A DNA stretch of 48,844 nt from contig CALJKR010000007.1 of the NCBI GenBank assembly GCA_937974555.1, forward strand, positions 1 to 48,844, written 5' to 3'. The notes under the pieces were generated by a model that was not told where the DNA came from, ran no database searches, and saw nothing but the letters and a program-made list of their open reading frames with translations. Of this stretch, positions 26,996 to 35,724 are shown in pieces; the first letter of the stretch is position 1, and every line of letters starts with the position of its first letter. The stretch comes from an uncultured Flavobacteriales bacterium (lineage in GTDB: Bacteria; Bacteroidota; Bacteroidia; Flavobacteriales_D; Sanyastnellaceae). The position numbers and the translations under genes were made by a program.

Positions 26996-29125
26996 ATGAA
27001 AAGACTTTTACAAGGAACCATTTTCTTTTTCTGTGTTACGCTAAATTCTTTTGCGCAATATTGCCAGTTTGATACATACAACAAAAAAGGAAGTCTCTAT
27101 TTTTTTGCGACTTATTTTGAAAGTTTGAACAAACCTCGGGAAGGTGAATGCTTGATGTTGGATGGACAAGGGCGGGTTTATCAAAGGCGAATTTTTAAAA
27201 ATGGAATCATTCAAGAGGAATATACCGTTCACCTTGAAAGTCAAAAGCCATATACCATTTATAAAAGAATTGATCAAGATTCCATTATCGGTAAAGCGCA
27301 GTTTTTTGATGTATTGGGTCGGTTGAATCAAGAAGTGTTGTATTACCGTGGTTTGGGAAATCGCCGTTGTTGGAAACAATCCGAATATTATGCAAATGGA
27401 AAAACCAAACATGCCACCTCTTATGTGATGATTCCTTTGGCGGAGATGCTAAGCAATGGCTATCCAATGCCCCCCGATCACATCATTGACGCGGAGGGCT
27501 ACGCAGATGACATCATTCCTTGGGGTTGGGATTTGGAATACCACGAGAATGGAAAAATAAAATCTAAAAAGTACCGTAAGTTGATCATTGCGGATAATGG
27601 CAGCGGTTTGGATCAATACGCTTTGAATGGTCGAACGGTAGAGTTTTACGAAAATGGTCAAATGCGACTTTGTGGTTATTACAAAGACGGAAATCCAGAT
27701 AGCCTGTGGCAATATTATTTCCCTAATGGTAAAGAGTCAGGTGTAAAAATGTACCGATACAATATGGGATATGGTGTTTGGAGAGATTTTCATCCCAATG
27801 GAATAACCAGTTTTGAAACTTATTACAACGAAGATATTTACGATCCATTTACACCGCATGTAAAGCAATTCAATGAGAATGGCGTTTTGGTAAGCGAAAA
27901 ATGGATTGACTCCAAAGGCAAGGGTTTTCTGAGAGAGTATTTGGATAATGGTCAATTAATCAAAGAGGAAATCTATGAACATGGACCAAGAGAAGTAGCC
28001 AAGCAAAGAAAGTTTTACAAAAATGGTCAATTGCAGTTATTGTATTATTTGAGGCCAATCAATGACACCAGTATGGTGACATACTATGAAAACGGACAGG
28101 TGGAAACCTTCGTATCCAATGGCATTCACCGTAATTTTCAGGAGCAATACTTTCCAAATGGCAATCGGCGAATGCGTTTTGAATCTGTAAACATGTTGGA
28201 CAACAGGTACAGCAGTCATCAATTGTATCAAGAAAATGGTCGAATCTTGCAAGATGTCAAGTCAACGCAAGATACCGTTATCCACGCCTATTATTTTGTA
28301 AATGGGCAAATGCGCCAAACGTTTCGTCGAGAGAAAACTTTGTTAGAGGGTAATTTTTTAGAGTGGGATAGTTTGGGAAGACCAATGACGCAATTGATGT
28401 ATCATAAAGGGATTCGAAGGGGGAGTGGGCTAGTGAAAAAAAGAACGCCCAGATTGCTTAGTGAACATGAAAAAACCAACTTGGAAAGATGGTGGTTGGC
28501 TTGCCTGGAGGTTTCGCATCGGACTGATTCACCCAATACCGAACCTTATTTTTTATCCAAGGATTCCATTCAAGTATACCTGCAGGTTTTGCAGTCGGCA
28601 ATGGAATATATGCCAGAAGAATGGAAAGCAGAGATTCCCCTGGTGTCCAGTGAGCAAGGTCGAAAGTTTATTTATCGATTTGTTTTGAAAGACAACCCTG
28701 AGGATAGTCTATTCCAGCATTGGGCAGATTATTGTAAAAGTCAAAATTGGAAAATGATAAAAGAAGAGCCGTTGAATGGCACTTGGAAAACAGGGGAATT
28801 TATAACGAGTGATTTTTTTAGCCCAGAATGGATCAAACAAAAATTTATGACGACCCATCCCAACGTAGTGTTGGATGTTCAAATACAGCCCCGTTGGATA
28901 CCCAATGGCGAGGCTCGTGTCTTGGAGTCAGACAAAAGGCGTTTCGATGGTTCCTCTACCGTTGATCTTGACATTACCCGCATGTCCAATGTAGTATTGT
29001 TGAATTGGAATACCCCTTGGGGTGTAAGAAATTTTACTTTCTATGGCGATGATATAGAACCCTTCAATCGTTTTTTTGATTGGGACATTCCTCGAAGTTC
29101 TGGTTTCGAACTCCCATGGGATTAA
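26996..29125 (+). CDS. Secreted YwqK/MORN-like repeat protein
   Basis: 709 residues with a signal peptide (LLQGTIFFFCVTLNSFAQ). The middle, about residues 120-460, carries roughly twelve repeats of the form [YF]-x-x-NG-[QK]-[LIM], for example SEYYANGKTK, VEFYENGQMR, REYLDNGQLI, VTYYENGQVE and YYFVNGQMR. These are YwqK-type repeats related to MORN motifs, common in Bacteroidota surface and toxin-associated proteins; they probably form an extended beta sheet. The last 230 residues are a separate domain with no recognised family. It stands alone between the rhodanese gene and oxyR. Function is unknown; no toxin partner is seen nearby. Confidence 0.82.
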   Translation: MKRLLQGTIFFFCVTLNSFAQYCQFDTYNKKGSLYFFATYFESLNKPREGECLMLDGQGRVYQRRIFKNGIIQEEYTVHLESQKPYTIYKRIDQDSIIGKAQFFDVLGRLNQEVLYYRGLGNRRCWKQSEYYANGKTKHATSYVMIPLAEMLSNGYPMPPDHIIDAEGYADDIIPWGWDLEYHENGKIKSKKYRKLIIADNGSGLDQYALNGRTVEFYENGQMRLCGYYKDGNPDSLWQYYFPNGKESGVKMYRYNMGYGVWRDFHPNGITSFETYYNEDIYDPFTPHVKQFNENGVLVSEKWIDSKGKGFLREYLDNGQLIKEEIYEHGPREVAKQRKFYKNGQLQLLYYLRPINDTSMVTYYENGQVETFVSNGIHRNFQEQYFPNGNRRMRFESVNMLDNRYSSHQLYQENGRILQDVKSTQDTVIHAYYFVNGQMRQTFRREKTLLEGNFLEWDSLGRPMTQLMYHKGIRRGSGLVKKRTPRLLSEHEKTNLERWWLACLEVSHRTDSPNTEPYFLSKDSIQVYLQVLQSAMEYMPEEWKAEIPLVSSEQGRKFIYRFVLKDNPEDSLFQHWADYCKSQNWKMIKEEPLNGTWKTGEFITSDFFSPEWIKQKFMTTHPNVVLDVQIQPRWIPNGEARVLESDKRRFDGSSTVDLDITRMSNVVLLNWNTPWGVRNFTFYGDDIEPFNRFFDWDIPRSSGFELPWD

Positions 29126-29143
29126 GGAGTCAATAGATTTTTG

Positions 29144-29165
29144 CTATACTTTTATATTCATATAG
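29144..29165 (+). promoter_or_regulatory. Inverted repeat upstream of oxyR
   Basis: CTATA (29144-29148) and TATAG (29161-29165) form a short inverted repeat with 12 nt between arms, ending 10 nt before the oxyR ATG. LysR regulators often bind such dyads and repress their own gene. The arms are short, so this may be chance. Confidence 0.25.
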
Positions 29166-29175
29166 ATATTGCAAA

Positions 29176-30105
29176 ATGACACTTCAGCAGTTGACCTATT
29201 TGGTCGCATTGGATACCCACAGACAATTTGTGAAGGCAGCGGAGAGTTGCTACGTTACACAGCCAACCCTCACTATGCAAATTCAAAAACTAGAAGAGGA
29301 GGTTGGCGGTAAACTTTTTCATCGTAATACTAGCCCCATTGAGCCTACAATGCTAGGCAATATAATGATTGAAAAGGCACGCCTTATATTGAGTGAGGTG
29401 GAAGGGCTGAAGTCCATCGTGAATGGTGAAGTGGAAAAGGTGGAGGGCACTTTTCATGTGGGTATCATTCCAACCATTGCTCCTTATCTCACGCCATTGT
29501 TTCTACCCAAGGTGTCCAAGATGAATAAGAAAGTGCATCTGAAAGTAAAGGAGATGAGAACGGATGAAATCATCGTGGCTTTGAAGAAAGGTGAAATTGA
29601 CATGGGCATACTGGCTACCCCTTTGGAGGACAAGCAAATCAAAGAGTGGCCGATGTATTACGAGCCTTTTCAAATTTATCTATCACCCAATGATTTACGA
29701 TACAAGAAATCAACATGGAAGACCAGCGATTTGGAGGCCAATGAAATGCTGCTTTTGGATGAAGGACATTGTTTTAGAGAACAGGCCTTGGCGATTTGTG
29801 GGAGCAAAGGGAAAAGAAAAGATTTAAATTTTGAATATCAGAGTGGTTCTCTGGAAGCGCTCATGCGCATGGTAGAACAGGGGTTGGGTTACACCATGAT
29901 TCCTGAAATGGCGGTTAAAGGGAGAAATGAGGAGAAAAATGCACGTTCATTCACAGCACCTATTCCTGTTCGAGAAGTTGCCATAGTGACGCACCAAAGC
30001 TTCCATCGATTGGCATTGATTGAATGGTTGCAAAAGGAAATTCAAAATGCTGTACCCAAAGAATATCACCAAGCCAAGAAATTTCGACGCATTGGATGGA
30101 AGTAA
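29176..30105 (+). CDS. oxyR: Hydrogen-peroxide sensor OxyR (LysR family)
   Basis: 309 residues. The N-terminal winged helix-turn-helix (MTLQQLTYLVALDTHRQF..., VTQPTLTMQIQKLEEEVG) is followed by a substrate-binding-like regulatory domain. The peroxide-sensing cysteines are both present, in EGHCFREQALAIC, at residues 199 and 208, the same numbers as in E. coli OxyR. Oxidation of the pair to a disulfide switches the protein to its activating form. The conserved ELxE-free Bacteroidota C-terminus follows. No catalase, peroxiredoxin or dps gene is adjacent, so its targets lie elsewhere. Confidence 0.93.
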   Translation: MTLQQLTYLVALDTHRQFVKAAESCYVTQPTLTMQIQKLEEEVGGKLFHRNTSPIEPTMLGNIMIEKARLILSEVEGLKSIVNGEVEKVEGTFHVGIIPTIAPYLTPLFLPKVSKMNKKVHLKVKEMRTDEIIVALKKGEIDMGILATPLEDKQIKEWPMYYEPFQIYLSPNDLRYKKSTWKTSDLEANEMLLLDEGHCFREQALAICGSKGKRKDLNFEYQSGSLEALMRMVEQGLGYTMIPEMAVKGRNEEKNARSFTAPIPVREVAIVTHQSFHRLALIEWLQKEIQNAVPKEYHQAKKFRRIGWK

Positions 30106-30128
30106 ACCATGGGTAATTATTTAAAGGG

Positions 30129-30542
30129 CTATTTGATTTCTTCTAAGGGTTTTTTGGGATAAATTTTAGTACCCAAATAAATAAAGGGGATGTACACCAA
30201 TACACTGACCCAAAACCAAGTGGGATGGGGCAAGGAGAATAAATTGAGTATTCCTACTCCCGTTAATCCTCCCCCCAGAGAAAAGGGACTGAAATTGGAA
30301 TTGTTGAATCGCGAAAGCACAAAACCGGCCACCAAACTACCCGCTGCATACCCCAATATAATCCATCCGTAAGCGGCCGCAGGCTGCATGGCCATGTACG
30401 ATGCAAAGTCAGGATGGTCAAGGGTCATGCCTGGGGGCATTGGGTTGGAAAATGGATTCATGCTCTCCAGAATACTGACAGTAATCGCAAAGGCGATTGT
30501 GGCCAATACAAAGATTCCGATATTGACGAAGCGATTTTTCAT
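30129..30542 (-). CDS. Small membrane protein downstream of ccmF
   Basis: About 137 residues from ATG at 30542, 1 nt after the ccmF stop. Four hydrophobic segments are visible: NIGIFVLATIAFAITVSI, AYGWIILGYAAGSLVAGFVL, a Gly-rich LGGGLTGVGILNLF, and FWVSVLVYIPFIYLG. It is a conserved-looking inner-membrane protein with no family I can name. A longer frame starts at 30587 inside ccmF but would only add a non-hydrophobic leader. Its position suggests cotranscription with the cytochrome c maturation genes, without showing a role in them. Confidence 0.75.
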   Translation of the reverse strand: MKNRFVNIGIFVLATIAFAITVSILESMNPFSNPMPPGMTLDHPDFASYMAMQPAAAYGWIILGYAAGSLVAGFVLSRFNNSNFSPFSLGGGLTGVGILNLFSLPHPTWFWVSVLVYIPFIYLGTKIYPKKPLEEIK

Positions 30543-30543
30543 G

Positions 30544-33375
30544 TTACCTGTTTTTGATTCGATTGAAAATAGCCATGGTGGTTCCAATGATCATGATGAT
30601 ACAACCCAACCAAAGTAAGTTGATAGCAGGAAAGATTTCTGCGCTGATAATGAGTAAATCCCTTTTGCTGCTTTTGTGCTGTTGAATGGTCAGGGTGAGT
30701 TGTCCATCTTTTTCAATCAAAGACATCAACATTTTAAAAGTCTTTGATTCCGCGGGAAACATCTGCCCAACTCCATTTTTAGATGCCATCACGATGATCA
30801 ACTTCTCTTCCAATGTATTTTCACGTAAGGTGACAAAGGCTCTTTTGGCCACGACATCTTGAGGCAATGCCGCAGGTAAAGGTCCCGCATCCACGATGCT
30901 GTCTATTTTCATTTCAACTGTTTCTGTCAATGGTATATTGACTCCCACACTGACTTGTCCACTCTTGGCTTCAAGATATCCATTGGCATCTGTTGCGGGC
31001 TCTTCCAAAGCTACGTACTTGATGTAGGTATACAGGTCTTTGCCCAATTCGTGACGAACGCTTGGCTCCCTTGAATTTCCTTTTGGAGATTGCAATACAC
31101 TGGGTGTTAAAACAAATTCAGATTTTCCTGGTGTTCCTGGTTGCCACATTTTTGCTTTGGCTTTGATGTCCTGTCGAGGCGCGGGAACCACTGTCCAAAG
31201 TGAATCTTCTTGCCAATCGGTCAAGAAACTATCCGTTGCTTGGTGGCTTTTCATACAACGAAATACCATGCCTTGCATAGAGCGGTAATCACCCTCTTGG
31301 TATTGTATGGGCAATTTTTCCAAGAAGTTGATTTTTACATTCAAATGACTTCCTTCTTTGTATTTGTCTTCGTATACTATGAAGTAGTCTCCCATGGCGA
31401 TGGTATCGCCCTGAAGGATCATAAGATCTTCGAGATTATTAAATTCTTTGTCCAATTGGGCAACATTGCCAATCTTGTTTTCAGAGATAAAGAAGTTGCG
31501 CGCAGTAGACACCACTGCACCAAGAATCAAGACCGCAAAACCAATGTGTGCAATACTTGCTCCCAATGAGGAAAATCCTGATTTCCAAATTTTCGCTGCG
31601 TAGTGAAAATTAGAATAGGTGGCAAATAAGGTGGCAAATACCAATATCAGTATTGAAAAATCTTGCTCTTCTTTAAAAGAGGTGGTGTAATACAAAACAA
31701 TGACAGACACGATACTCAATCCCAATGACCAAACGAGACGTTTTAAAACGCCACGCAGGTCAGATGATTTGTACGAGAAGTATTGACCAATCGCGATGAG
31801 CAAGAATAGTAGAATGCTCAATGGGATTTGAACACGATGGTAAGTAAAGAAACGCTCGGTATCGGAGGGCGCGCTGAATTGATGATCGGCCATTCTTTTA
31901 GCAAACTCCCATCCGGTGGTGTTGTGAAGCCAAACGAAAAGATTTTCAAAGGGGACCAAGAAGATATTGCCAACATTGACTGAAGTAACAACGGTGACAT
32001 GGATGGACATCAATATCAAAACAACCGAACCGATGAACATCCAGAATTCGCGACTGGAGATATCCTCATCCTCATCCGGTGTCCTGAAATATCGACGGTA
32101 AGCAATCCACAAATAAATCGCGGATACCATCATAAATACCAAGGTCAAACTTGGAATCCAAGTACCTTCTCCCGGCAATAGATCTTTAGCTGTAGTTTCT
32201 GGAAGGGTGAGCAGATTACCGATTCCAGCGAGCAATAGTATTCCACAGATCCCGAGATAGGCAATGCGCAATGGGTTTTTGGGCATCATCATCCATGTGC
32301 TCAGTGCGACATAGAAAAGCAAATAAACGAGCAATTGGGCCAAGATCCCTGAGTCAACGAAGCTATGCACGCTGCTGTCTCCCAATACCCCGCTTCGGGT
32401 GAGAAATGTTGAATACAAAACCAAAATGAAACTCGAAAGGATCAAAAGCAAAGTAGTAAAGGCCGAGGTGGGTTTGCGTCGGTTGATTAGCAACAGATGC
32501 GCGCCTCCTACCAGGGTGAGCCATGGCACCAATGAGGCATTTTCTACTGGATCCCATGCCCAAAATCCGCCAAATCCAAGGGCTTCATAAGCCCATGCGC
32601 CGCCCATTAAAATTCCGGTCCCCAATATCATGACGCCAAAAAACGCCCATGGAATAGCGGGTTTCATCCAGCCTTTGATGTCTCTCTTCCACAATCCAGC
32701 AATGGCAAATGCAAATGGAATGAGGGTAGAGGCAAATCCCAAGAATAGGGTAGGAGGATGTATAGTCATCCAATAGTTTTGTAGCAATGGATTTAATCCC
32801 TTGCCATCTTGAAAAGTGGGAAGACTCAGGTAGTCTGGATTTTTAACCCAAGGCAATTCAGCATTGCTGACCATATCACGCAACAAAATAAAAGGGTCAG
32901 AGCCAAATTGAAAATCTCCGAAGTATACCCCCAATAGCATCGAAGCCAAAAAAACCTGGACACTCGCGATGACGGTCATTACACGGGACTCCCATTCTTT
33001 GGCTGTTCTGATGACCAAGATGGAGAGTATCGCATGCCAGAATATCCAGAGTATGAAACTGCCTTCTTGACCTTCCCACAAGCAACTGAAGATATACTTC
33101 AAAGGCATGCTATTGTTTAGATGATCAAAGGCATACTTGTACTCATAGTGATGATTTAATAGAATCCATAGCATCATGATGACGATGCCAATGACTGCTC
33201 CAAAATGCGCATAGTATGCACGGCGCGCCCACATTTTCCAGTCCAAAAGGGGTTGCTTCTCGTCCATATAATAAGCCACGGCGGAACCCAATGCCGCGAC
33301 AAAGGCCAGTACTACAAAAAAATGGCCCAAGACTCCGGGCCATATGTGTTCATTCAAATATTGAATATCGTTCAT
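30544..33375 (-). CDS. ccmF: Cytochrome c maturation heme lyase CcmF
   Basis: 943 residues, longer than proteobacterial CcmF (about 650). The first 560 residues contain most membrane helices, the WWD heme-handling motif (GFGGFWAWDPVENASLVPWL), and conserved HxxPP-type IHPPTLFLGF. The long C-terminal part is mostly periplasmic (about 650-920) and closes with a final helix (AINLLWLGCIIMIIGTTMAI). CcmF receives heme from CcmE and ligates it to CXXCH cysteines of apocytochrome c. ATG 33375 overlaps the ccmE stop by one base. The extended C-terminus is usual in Bacteroidota. Confidence 0.93.
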   Translation of the reverse strand: MNDIQYLNEHIWPGVLGHFFVVLAFVAALGSAVAYYMDEKQPLLDWKMWARRAYYAHFGAVIGIVIMMLWILLNHHYEYKYAFDHLNNSMPLKYIFSCLWEGQEGSFILWIFWHAILSILVIRTAKEWESRVMTVIASVQVFLASMLLGVYFGDFQFGSDPFILLRDMVSNAELPWVKNPDYLSLPTFQDGKGLNPLLQNYWMTIHPPTLFLGFASTLIPFAFAIAGLWKRDIKGWMKPAIPWAFFGVMILGTGILMGGAWAYEALGFGGFWAWDPVENASLVPWLTLVGGAHLLLINRRKPTSAFTTLLLILSSFILVLYSTFLTRSGVLGDSSVHSFVDSGILAQLLVYLLFYVALSTWMMMPKNPLRIAYLGICGILLLAGIGNLLTLPETTAKDLLPGEGTWIPSLTLVFMMVSAIYLWIAYRRYFRTPDEDEDISSREFWMFIGSVVLILMSIHVTVVTSVNVGNIFLVPFENLFVWLHNTTGWEFAKRMADHQFSAPSDTERFFTYHRVQIPLSILLFLLIAIGQYFSYKSSDLRGVLKRLVWSLGLSIVSVIVLYYTTSFKEEQDFSILILVFATLFATYSNFHYAAKIWKSGFSSLGASIAHIGFAVLILGAVVSTARNFFISENKIGNVAQLDKEFNNLEDLMILQGDTIAMGDYFIVYEDKYKEGSHLNVKINFLEKLPIQYQEGDYRSMQGMVFRCMKSHQATDSFLTDWQEDSLWTVVPAPRQDIKAKAKMWQPGTPGKSEFVLTPSVLQSPKGNSREPSVRHELGKDLYTYIKYVALEEPATDANGYLEAKSGQVSVGVNIPLTETVEMKIDSIVDAGPLPAALPQDVVAKRAFVTLRENTLEEKLIIVMASKNGVGQMFPAESKTFKMLMSLIEKDGQLTLTIQQHKSSKRDLLIISAEIFPAINLLWLGCIIMIIGTTMAIFNRIKNR

Positions 33376-33770
33376 CACTTTAAAGAATGTTGTTGCTCGT
33401 TGTATTTACTGGGACACTTCATCAATACGTAATCCGCATGAAATTGATTGTCATTGCCCCATTTCCCTTCCAAGGTCACTGATTCACTTTGTTCCAATCC
33501 CATGGGTTTGCCATCTTTGTGTATCAATTCTATTTTCTGCTTTTCACCGGCTTTGTCGGTAATGTAGAAAATGGTACGATTGGGATTTTCCAAAGGATTG
33601 TATACTACACCACTGGCTTTGTCAAAGGTGCCAATGATTTTTACTCGATCATCTATGTGATTCTTGGCTTCGGCAAAAGTGACGTTCTCATTACTGGAAG
33701 CAAAGGTCAGTACGATGATGGAAGTGACAATGGCCAAGACCAAAACGAGGATTATCTCAGTTTTTTTCAT
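33375..33770 (-). CDS. ccmE: Heme chaperone CcmE, Cys (CxxxY) type
   Basis: 131 residues: an N-terminal membrane anchor (IILVLVLAIVTSIIVLTF) and a periplasmic OB-fold (VKIIGTFDKASGVVYNP, FYITDKAGEKQKIEL, SVTLEGKW). The heme-binding motif near the end is Cys119-Pro-Ser-Lys-Tyr123 instead of the classical HxxxY. CxxxY CcmE is known from archaea and Desulfovibrio and binds heme through Cys. ATG at 33770 is chosen; a longer frame to 33839 lies inside the ccmD gene. It overlaps ccmD by 14 nt and ccmF by 1. Confidence 0.9.
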   Translation of the reverse strand: MKKTEIILVLVLAIVTSIIVLTFASSNENVTFAEAKNHIDDRVKIIGTFDKASGVVYNPLENPNRTIFYITDKAGEKQKIELIHKDGKPMGLEQSESVTLEGKWGNDNQFHADYVLMKCPSKYNEQQHSLK

Positions 33771-33987
33771 CGTGAATTTCTTTTTCCAATTGATTGATTT
33801 TTTTATCCAAACGGAACAAGTAGATGGCGATTCCAGCAAATATGATCACTGCCACACCCATGACAACTTTTATTTTTCCTGATTCGAAAAATGTATTTTC
33901 CAATCCATTGCTTTGCGCCATCATAGGCGAGGCAATCATCATGACCAACATGACTTGAAGAGCTTTAACGGCGGTTGATTTGATCAT
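33757..33987 (-). CDS. ccmD: CcmD family protein
   Basis: 76 residues. A signal-like hydrophobic N-terminus (ALQVMLVMMIASPMMAQ) and one membrane helix (VVMGVAVIIFAGIAIYLFRL) are followed by a charged, helical tail (DKKINQLEKEIHDEKN). Small proteins of this shape between ccmC and ccmE are the CcmD of Bacteroidota. CcmD helps CcmC-CcmE release from the heme-export complex. It overlaps ccmC by 23 nt and ccmE by 14 nt, so all are translation-coupled. Confidence 0.82.
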   Translation of the reverse strand: MIKSTAVKALQVMLVMMIASPMMAQSNGLENTFFESGKIKVVMGVAVIIFAGIAIYLFRLDKKINQLEKEIHDEKN

Positions 33988-34996
33988 TTAATTTTTCAAA
34001 TTTTAATTGTAATCTGTAAATCCAAAATCCCAGTAGGATCCAGCCGATGACAGCGGGATAAAAAACAGCACGCAATGAACTGTCAAGGTCATATTTACTG
34101 AATGCCGGATTGCCGCTCTTTCCGGGATGTAAACTGTTGTCGGCTATACGGGGCATGACCATTAAAAGTACGATCATCAAGACAAAGGCAAAAAGATTGA
34201 ATACGGCCGAAATTCGGGCACGTTTGATTTCATCATCAATGCTGTTTCTTAGTAGTATGTACGCAACGTAAACGATGAACACCACCAAGGCGCCATTCAA
34301 TTGTGGATCTTTGGTCCACCAAGTAAGCCAAGTAAAACGGGCCCAAAGGGATCCGGTAATCAAACCCAAAATGCAAAACAATAGTCCTACTTTGACGGAT
34401 GCAACAGCTACAAGATCACTTGCGGCATTCCCTCGCATGGATTTGATGCTGGCTACAAAAGCGATTCCCATCAAAAAGAACATGGTAAACCACATGGGCA
34501 CGTGTAACATCAAATTGCGAATGGTCTCAAATAAAATGGGTTGGAATGGGAAACCATGCACTTGATGATCGTCGGTGAGTACTTGCGGCTGTATGGTGGT
34601 TTTAAGTTTGGAATTGGAAACGATGGCAATGTCTTTATTGCTCAATGCGCTGGATACATAAACGGAACCATCTACATGGTCATTGACATAAAAAGCAATG
34701 GCTGAAGAAGGCATGGTATCCGGCCATTCAACAGAAAACTGCAAGTGTGCATTGTCGGTTATTTTTAAATCTTCGACGCCCAAATATTGTTCCCCAATGG
34801 CAACAAAACATTGCAGATTGCTGGCGTTATCTTGAAAATGGGTGTTGTAACCAACAAATTCGACGGTTTGTTTCCCGCGGTGAATTTCGTCAATACTGAT
34901 GCTCAATCCACCTGGAACAAGGGGTACCGTAAATGTGGCGATCAGCACATAACTGAGCAGCAACACGGCTAAAAATTTCCACCAATTTTTCTTCAT
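33965..34996 (-). CDS. ccmC: Cytochrome c biogenesis protein CcmC with periplasmic insertion
   Basis: About 343 residues; the core is CcmC/CcsA-like. The second half has the hallmark RNLMLHVPMWFTMFF and the WWD motif region LWARFTWLTWWTKDPQLNG, with five or six helices. CcmC loads heme onto CcmE. Between the first helix (FLAVLLLSYVLIATFTVPLV) and the HVPMWF helix lies an extra segment of about 120 polar, beta-rich residues (roughly 25-145), absent from typical CcmC proteins of about 220-250 residues. ATG at 34996 is 2 nt after the ccmB stop; a TTG at 35002 is less likely. Confidence 0.88.
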   Translation of the reverse strand: MKKNWWKFLAVLLLSYVLIATFTVPLVPGGLSISIDEIHRGKQTVEFVGYNTHFQDNASNLQCFVAIGEQYLGVEDLKITDNAHLQFSVEWPDTMPSSAIAFYVNDHVDGSVYVSSALSNKDIAIVSNSKLKTTIQPQVLTDDHQVHGFPFQPILFETIRNLMLHVPMWFTMFFLMGIAFVASIKSMRGNAASDLVAVASVKVGLLFCILGLITGSLWARFTWLTWWTKDPQLNGALVVFIVYVAYILLRNSIDDEIKRARISAVFNLFAFVLMIVLLMVMPRIADNSLHPGKSGNPAFSKYDLDSSLRAVFYPAVIGWILLGFWIYRLQLKFEKLNDQINRR

Positions 34997-34998
34997 AA

Positions 34999-35658
34999 TC
35001 AATCACGCCAAAGGTAAGGATACAATACGTTGGACAAAGCAAATGGAAGCGTGATCATGACCAAGATTAACATCCATCCCCAATCTGCATTTTGCTGACT
35101 TTCTAAAACCACTGATTTCATGAGCAAAACGGCGGCATACAAAATGGGAATCAATGTGGCAAATCCCAAAATGGCCAAAATCCCACCAGGTTGTTGTGTT
35201 TTCAATCCAATGCCGTGAACAAAACTCAAGGTGATTCCAAGTGCAAAACTGATGGAGATAACCGCAAGTAGTATGGTGGATGCTGATTGTCCATTTACCC
35301 ATGAAGACCCAAAAAAGAATAGCAAAAGCACCCACTGTAATCCGTTAACCAAAGCCATAAAAGCACCAAAATATAGGCTTTTGATGGTGATAAATAATCG
35401 GGGATCTACCAACGTGTACAAAAACAATTGCGAACTCCTAGAATGCCCTTGGTCGTCTTTCTGAATCGTGTAGAATCCAGCAAATAAGATGGAAAGTATC
35501 CAAAAGGTAACCAAGTATTGTCCATCGGATCCTGCATTGTTCATTAAATACGCAGAGTAAATGGAACTCAATCCAAACAAAAAGATCCCAGCCAAGGCAC
35601 TTCGGTTTTTCATGTCCGTTTTAACGAAATATAAAAACAGCTGTAAGGCTTTTTGCAT
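34999..35658 (-). CDS. ccmB: Heme exporter subunit CcmB
   Basis: 219 residues with six hydrophobic segments, matching the CcmB permease length. The N-terminal DMKNRSALAGIFLFGL and the FAGFYTIQKDDQGHSRSSQL loop are typical. CcmB is the membrane part of the CcmAB ABC complex that powers heme release from CcmE. ccmA is not in this cluster. It is the first gene of the ccm operon, with a -7 box 4 nt before its ATG, and is divergent from a TonB-dependent receptor. Confidence 0.9.
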   Translation of the reverse strand: MQKALQLFLYFVKTDMKNRSALAGIFLFGLSSIYSAYLMNNAGSDGQYLVTFWILSILFAGFYTIQKDDQGHSRSSQLFLYTLVDPRLFITIKSLYFGAFMALVNGLQWVLLLFFFGSSWVNGQSASTILLAVISISFALGITLSFVHGIGLKTQQPGGILAILGFATLIPILYAAVLLMKSVVLESQQNADWGWMLILVMITLPFALSNVLYPYLWRD

Positions 35659-35662
35659 GAGG

Positions 35663-35670
35663 CAAAGATA
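35663..35670 (-). promoter_or_regulatory. -7 box (TATCTTTG) of the ccm operon, 4 nt before ATG
   Basis: Minus-strand TATCTTTG matches TAnnTTTG and lies 4 nt ahead of the ccmB ATG. Confidence 0.5.
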
Positions 35671-35679
35671 ACATTGATT

Positions 35680-35696
35680 GAACCTGTGGTTCGAAC
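35680..35696. promoter_or_regulatory. Inverted repeats between ccmB and the TonB receptor
   Basis: GAACC-TGT-GGTTC (35680-35692) overlaps the palindrome GTTCGAAC (35689-35696), giving three GAAC/GTTC half-sites between the two divergent -7 boxes. This is a possible shared operator. Confidence 0.3.
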
Positions 35697-35706
35697 AAAT
35701 TGCACG

Positions 35707-35714
35707 TAATTTTG
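35707..35714 (+). promoter_or_regulatory. -7 box (TAATTTTG) of the TonB-receptor gene
   Basis: TAATTTTG matches TAnnTTTG and ends 10 nt before the receptor ATG. Confidence 0.5.
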
Positions 35715-35724
35715 TTCCATATTT

